From positions 1 to 9,102 of the forward strand of contig JAEYVW010000181.1 in the NCBI GenBank assembly GCA_023429365.1: a stretch of DNA of 9,102 bases, read 5' to 3'. The notes beneath the pieces are model-generated. The model searched no databases and was not told the origin of the DNA. It worked only from the letters and a program-made list of their open reading frames with translations. Made by a program: the position numbers and the translations under genes. The DNA is from Bacteroidota bacterium (lineage in GTDB: Bacteria > Bacteroidota > Bacteroidia > Chitinophagales > Chitinophagaceae). This document shows positions 5,960 to 9,102 of the stretch, piece by piece (within the stretch, counting starts at the first letter, position 1; each line of letters begins with the position of its first letter).

Positions 5960-6307
5960 ATGAAAAATCATCCCATCCCAGTAGCTGAGGCCAACATGAT
6001 GGTTGAAGCCTGGCTCAGGTTTTTGAAACAGGCCGGAATCGATCCCGGTAAACAAACTCAAAGTATTTCTTTTACTTCCACAGAGCTGATGAGCTGGCTC
6101 AACAAAATAATGCCCGCTGCAGATGAACTGAGAATATGCCTGGGAGTCTATCCCGACGGTCACGAGAACGCTGGTCGCATCACTACCATCCTGTGGCCCT
6201 ACAAAGATGGCAAACCGGTACTCAAGCCCACGAGGTTGGACGGGAAAGACGATCCTGATCCCAAAGACGAGGAGGACCCGTATAATGCAGGAGGTTTAAA
6301 TCCCTGA
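5960..6307 (+). CDS. 115-residue protein of unknown function, first gene of the sensory operon
   Basis: This small soluble protein has no signal peptide or membrane segment. The first 45 residues look helical (ANMMVEAWLRFLKQAGIDPG), the middle looks like alternating strands (DELRICLGVYPDGHENAGRI, then TTILWPYKDGKPVLKP), and the last 22 residues form an acidic, Pro- and Gly-containing tail (DGKDDPDPKDEEDPYNAGG). It resembles small unnamed Bacteroidota proteins sharing a pattern of the type 'DELRI-x-x-G-x-Y-x-x-G ... T-x-I-x-W-P', but I know of no assigned function. The start at 5960 is the only sensible ATG. It ends 4 nt before the membrane-protein gene, so the two are probably translationally coupled. 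A role as a partner of the membrane protein or kinase is inference from position. Confidence 0.8.
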   Translation: MKNHPIPVAEANMMVEAWLRFLKQAGIDPGKQTQSISFTSTELMSWLNKIMPAADELRICLGVYPDGHENAGRITTILWPYKDGKPVLKPTRLDGKDDPDPKDEEDPYNAGGLNP

Positions 6308-6311
6308 TTGA

Positions 6312-6962
6312 ATGCTCTTACATTTCATTTATCTCGCATGCCTGCTGGTTAGTTCTCTTGTTGGTTTCTGGTACCGGAGAGAATTAAAAAGCAGGCTGCT
6401 TTCCTTATTCCCCTGGTATCTTCTTATCGTTTTCCTGCAGGAGCTGATTGTTTTTATCCTGCTGCGCACAAATACCCACTTGTCAACAGGTGTGATCTAT
6501 AATATTTACAACCCGGTCTCAGCCTTGTTCTTTGCCATGTTCTATTACCGTATACCATTCAATGCGGGTGCGCGTCCATTGATCGGAAGCCTGCTCACAT
6601 TGTTTCTGGTCGGTACTATTACCTGCTTTATCTGGATTCAGCCTATCCAGGTTTATAATAATTATATTTCTTTAGCGGCCGGGTTCCTGATCACACTCTG
6701 CGGGCTGTTGTTTTTATTTAATTATTTCAAACTGGACCATGCGGCCGAAGAAAAAAAATGGCAACCGGTGATCTGGATCACCATTGGCCTTGTTGTTTTT
6801 TTCCCGGTAGTTAATATTTCATTTGCGCTGTACAAGTACCTTCTGGCTTACCAGGCTACTATCTTTGGCCAGAAACTATACCGCCTGATACCCCAGTTAA
6901 TGAGTATATTCATGTATGGCTGTTTTATCAGGGCATTTTATTTATGCAAAAAGAGAAAGTAG
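6312..6962 (+). CDS. Seven-helix membrane protein of unknown function, possible sensor
   Basis: The 216-residue protein is almost entirely membrane-embedded. Hydrophobic segments lie at about 2-20, 32-51, 61-79, 88-109, 116-138, 151-178 and 189-211. Charge distribution (YRRELKSR after helix 1, KLDHAAEEKKW after helix 5, CKKRK at the end) predicts the N-terminus outside and the C-terminus in the cytoplasm. There is no large soluble domain and no transporter or enzyme motif that I recognise. The gene starts 4 nt after the preceding stop and overlaps the kinase gene by 19 bp, so its product is made together with a kinase that lacks its own sensor domain. Acting as the membrane input module of that kinase is plausible but inferred. 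It could also be an independent membrane protein controlled by the pair. Confidence 0.82.
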   Translation: MLLHFIYLACLLVSSLVGFWYRRELKSRLLSLFPWYLLIVFLQELIVFILLRTNTHLSTGVIYNIYNPVSALFFAMFYYRIPFNAGARPLIGSLLTLFLVGTITCFIWIQPIQVYNNYISLAAGFLITLCGLLFLFNYFKLDHAAEEKKWQPVIWITIGLVVFFPVVNISFALYKYLLAYQATIFGQKLYRLIPQLMSIFMYGCFIRAFYLCKKRK

Positions 6963-7723
6963 ATATCATCGTTACGGTCATTTCGATCAGCCTTTTCATT
7001 TTACTATTGGTCATTTCGGTTCTTTTCCTGTTCCGCATTTACCTGAAAAGAAAAAATAAACTGTTGCTCGAACAGGAGCGCATGAATATCGAGTTTGAGC
7101 AAACCCTTTTGAAGTCTAAGCTGGAAATACAGGAGCATACATTCCGTGAAATAAGCCAGGAGATCCATGACAATATCGGCCAGGTATTGAGCCTGGTACG
7201 GATCAACCTGAATACGCTCGATTCGCCAAATGACCGTGAGAAAATAAACCAGATGGACGAATGGATGGAGAAAGCCATCACCGACCTCAGGCACCTGAGT
7301 CATTCCCTTGATGCAGACCATATCCGTCGTCATGGCTGGATAAGTCCCGTAAAAAAATTACTAAACAGTTTGCAACGGTCAGGTAAATTCAAAACTTTCA
7401 TTGAACACGATAACAACCTGCCGGAACTGGGCCAGGATAAACCGATCATTCTCTTTCGCATGGTACAGGAAGTGATCAATAATATCATTCGTCATGCCGG
7501 GGCTGATACCATACATTTGGAAGTAAAAAAGGAAAACGATAAAATTGTTGTCCGGATACGTGATAATGGAAAAGGTTTTGATGTGGGAAGAAACCCCGGT
7601 GGTATCGGTCTGCAAAACCTCCGTAGCCGTTCAAAGATGATCAACGCGGAACTGGCAATAAAAAGTGAAAAAGAGAAAGGCACAATGGTAACGATTACAA
7701 TAAAGAAAGATGTCGAATCCTGA
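6944..7723 (+). CDS. Sensor histidine kinase, NarL-partner type (HisKA_3)
   Basis: This 259-residue kinase autophosphorylates a histidine and should pass the phosphate to the regulator encoded next to it. It has one N-terminal membrane helix (about 7-31), a short charged coiled-coil linker (about 33-68), a HisKA_3 dimerisation domain with phospho-acceptor His75 in REISQEIHDNIGQVL, and a C-terminal HATPase domain. In that domain the N box is FRMVQEVINNIIRHAGA (171-187), the G1 box is DNGKGFD (207-213) and the G2 box is GGIGLQNLR (219-227). There is no extracytoplasmic loop and no PAS, GAF or TPR domain, so signal input must come from the membrane helix or a partner. The start at 6944 lies inside the end of the membrane-protein gene, and the 3' end overlaps the regulator by 14 bp, implying coupled translation. 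Confidence 0.94.
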   Translation: MQKEKVDIIVTVISISLFILLLVISVLFLFRIYLKRKNKLLLEQERMNIEFEQTLLKSKLEIQEHTFREISQEIHDNIGQVLSLVRINLNTLDSPNDREKINQMDEWMEKAITDLRHLSHSLDADHIRRHGWISPVKKLLNSLQRSGKFKTFIEHDNNLPELGQDKPIILFRMVQEVINNIIRHAGADTIHLEVKKENDKIVVRIRDNGKGFDVGRNPGGIGLQNLRSRSKMINAELAIKSEKEKGTMVTITIKKDVES

Positions 7724-8378
7724 TCTTACAACCAAATTAGCACTGGTGGATGACCACGCCCTGCTCCGCAATGGCCTGGCTTCCCTGGTTCGTTCTTTTG
7801 AGGGTTACTCCGTGATTTTCGAAGCGGATAATGGCAGGGACTTTATTCGCCAGCTGGCACAACATCCCCAGCCCGATATCATTCTACTCGATGTAACAAT
7901 GCCGGAAATGAATGGGTTTGAAACCGCTGCCTGGATCCGGACAAATGCCCCGGCTATAAAAATACTGGTGCTAAGTATGATGGATAATGATGAAGTAGTG
8001 ATCAGCATGCTAAAGGAAGGCGCCCGCGGTTATATTTTAAAAGACAGCAAACCTGTTGTTTTTAAACAGGCCCTCGACAGTATCCGGGATTCCGGTTACT
8101 ATATGAACGAGCTGGTCAGCAACAAAATGTTTGGTTATGTTAGAAATGACGTACCGGATGCAAAAGTCATGTCATCGATCGCAACACTGACCGACCGTGA
8201 ACAACTTTTCCTGCAATATGCCTGCACAGAGATGACTTACCGGGAGATTGCTGCTAAAATGCAGGTTAGTCCCCGCACCGTAGACGGCTATCGCGACGAC
8301 CTGTTGAAAAAATTAAACGTGCAGTCGCGGGTGGGCCTTGTTCTCTATGCGATCAAAAACGGGATCTACAAATTATAA
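7710..8378 (+). CDS. Response regulator, NarL/FixJ family with LuxR-type HTH
   Basis: This 222-residue DNA-binding regulator has an N-terminal receiver domain (about 8-125): acidic pair Asp14-Asp15, phospho-acceptor Asp61 in LLDVTMPEMNG, switch Ser89 in VLSM and Lys111 in YILKD. The C-terminal LuxR-type helix-turn-helix (about 158-218) reads LTDREQLFLQYACTEMTYRE, then IAAKMQVSPRTVDGYRDDLL. All signature residues are intact, so it should be phosphorylated by the overlapping kinase and act as a transcription factor. Targets are unknown; control of its own operon or of a neighbour such as the caspase is possible but not shown. It is the last gene of the four-gene operon, and its stop codon overlaps that of tgt on the opposite strand. 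Confidence 0.95.
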   Translation: MSNPDLTTKLALVDDHALLRNGLASLVRSFEGYSVIFEADNGRDFIRQLAQHPQPDIILLDVTMPEMNGFETAAWIRTNAPAIKILVLSMMDNDEVVISMLKEGARGYILKDSKPVVFKQALDSIRDSGYYMNELVSNKMFGYVRNDVPDAKVMSSIATLTDREQLFLQYACTEMTYREIAAKMQVSPRTVDGYRDDLLKKLNVQSRVGLVLYAIKNGIYKL

Positions 8379-9102
8379 TTTCGTCTTCAGCCTCTCGACC
8401 ATGGTGGATTTCCAACTGGCAAAATCACCATTCTCTATATGTATTCTGGCTTCCTTTACCAGCCAGAGATAAAATGCCAGGTTATGAATGCTGGCTATTG
8501 TAAGCCCCAGGAATTCCTTCGCCTTCATCAGGTGCCGCAGGTAGGCTTTGCTGTAATACTGGCTTACTTCGCAATCAAGGTCTTCATCGATGGGTGAATA
8601 ATCCAGCTCCCATTTTTTATTGTCGATATTTAAAACCCCTTTTGTCGTAAAAAGCATGGCGTTTCTTCCGTTTCGGGTTGGCATCACACAATCGAACATA
8701 TCGACACCCATACCAATACATTCCAGGATATTCCACGGTGTACCCACGCCCATCAGGTACCGGGGACGATCCCTGGGCAAATGATCGCAACACCAGTCGC
8801 AGATCTCATACATCACTGGTTCGGGCTCTCCCACGCTCAGGCCGCCGATCGCATTACCGGTTGCGTTTTTTGAAGCGATGTATTCACATGACTGTCTTCG
8901 CAGATCCTTGAAAGTGCCACCCTGTACGATCGGGAAAAGATTTTGTGTGTAGCCATATTTATCAGGTGTAGCGTGGAAGCGTTCCCAGCACCGGTCGAGC
9001 CATCGGTGTGTGAGTTCCATCGACACCCTTGCATATTCAAAATCACTGCCACCTGGCGGACATTCATCAAAGGCCATTACGATATCACCGCCAATGATGC
9101 GC
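8373..9102 (-). CDS. tgt: tRNA-guanine transglycosylase (partial: N-terminal part outside the window)
   Basis: Tgt exchanges guanine-34 for preQ1 in the anticodon of tRNAs for Asp, Asn, His and Tyr during queuosine synthesis. The frame is open through the right edge, so the ATG at 9077 is internal: the preceding codons read IIGGDIV and lead into MAFDECPPGG, a family block. About 242 C-terminal residues are visible, of roughly 375 usual. Present are the substrate-binding Asp of FDEC, the Gln of IVQGG, GGLSVGEP, and the nucleophile Asp in VDMFDCVMPTRNGRN (codon 8691-8693). The usual zinc site (CxCxxC plus His in E. coli) is degenerate: only the middle Cys (codon 8571-8573) and the His of SIHNLAFY remain, with Leu and Ser at the other two positions. 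I believe many Bacteroidota Tgt proteins also lack the full set. Confidence 0.95.
   Translation of the reverse strand, partial: RIIGGDIVMAFDECPPGGSDFEYARVSMELTHRWLDRCWERFHATPDKYGYTQNLFPIVQGGTFKDLRRQSCEYIASKNATGNAIGGLSVGEPEPVMYEICDWCCDHLPRDRPRYLMGVGTPWNILECIGMGVDMFDCVMPTRNGRNAMLFTTKGVLNIDNKKWELDYSPIDEDLDCEVSQYYSKAYLRHLMKAKEFLGLTIASIHNLAFYLWLVKEARIHIENGDFASWKSTMVERLKTKL

Noticed and set aside
5778..5963. 61-codon plus-strand frame before the sensory operon
   Set aside because: It has no recognisable features, and ends by overlapping the ATG of the 115-residue gene by chance (TAA/ATG region). The composition looks non-coding.
5858..6163. 101-codon minus-strand frame upstream of the orphan terminator
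   Set aside because: It overlaps the 115-residue gene antisense, has unnatural composition, and starts far upstream of the possible promoter. It does not explain the terminator.
7004..7333. 109-codon minus-strand frame opposite the histidine kinase
   Set aside because: It is antisense to the well-supported kinase and has no recognisable domain.

Overview
The window looks like chromosomal DNA of a Bacteroidota bacterium, most likely of the Chitinophagaceae type. The evidence is the Bacteroidota style of several proteins (Tgt, the LptF/G-family permease, the HisKA_3 kinase and LuxR-type regulator pair), the lack of clear Shine-Dalgarno sequences, and promoter-like TAnnTTTG / TTTG boxes. The genus call is inference.

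Layout, left to right. Positions 1-50 hold the first codons of a minus-strand gene (YtxH-like N-terminus). Next come a minus-strand citrate synthase of the mitochondrial-like type (262-1587) and a minus-strand LptG-like lipopolysaccharide export permease (1747-2844). A plus-strand CvfB-like S1 RNA-binding protein (2963-3796) is divergent from the permease. A minus-strand trio follows: a metacaspase-type caspase-family protease (4687-5505), a small coiled-coil lipoprotein (4179-4625) and a 106-residue helical protein (3803-4123). A 454-bp non-coding stretch (5506-5959) holds a strong minus-strand hairpin terminator with no gene to terminate, and a possible promoter about 100 nt upstream of it. 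Together these suggest a small RNA. A tight plus-strand operon comes next: a 115-residue protein, a seven-helix membrane protein, a NarL-type sensor kinase and a LuxR-type response regulator (5960-8378). The last gene is the minus-strand 3' part of tgt (8373-9102), whose stop codon overlaps that of the regulator.

How the genes fit together. The kinase and regulator form a two-component pair whose reading frames overlap each other and that of the membrane protein, so these three are surely co-transcribed; the 115-residue protein lies 4 nt upstream. The membrane protein may supply input to the kinase, because the kinase has only one membrane segment and no sensor domain. The caspase trio is co-directional with 55-61 bp gaps and may be one transcription unit, but a joint function is unproven. 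From memory, tgt and an lptF/G permease are neighbours in many Bacteroidota. Here they keep the same strand and order but are separated by about 5.5 kb carrying the caspase and sensor cassettes, which suggests this is an accessory region placed between housekeeping genes.

The best candidates for something undescribed are the caspase-lipoprotein-helical protein cassette, the putative small RNA at about 5685-5789, and the four-gene sensory operon with its two unrecognised members. I see no CRISPR array, insertion sequence, tRNA or rRNA.
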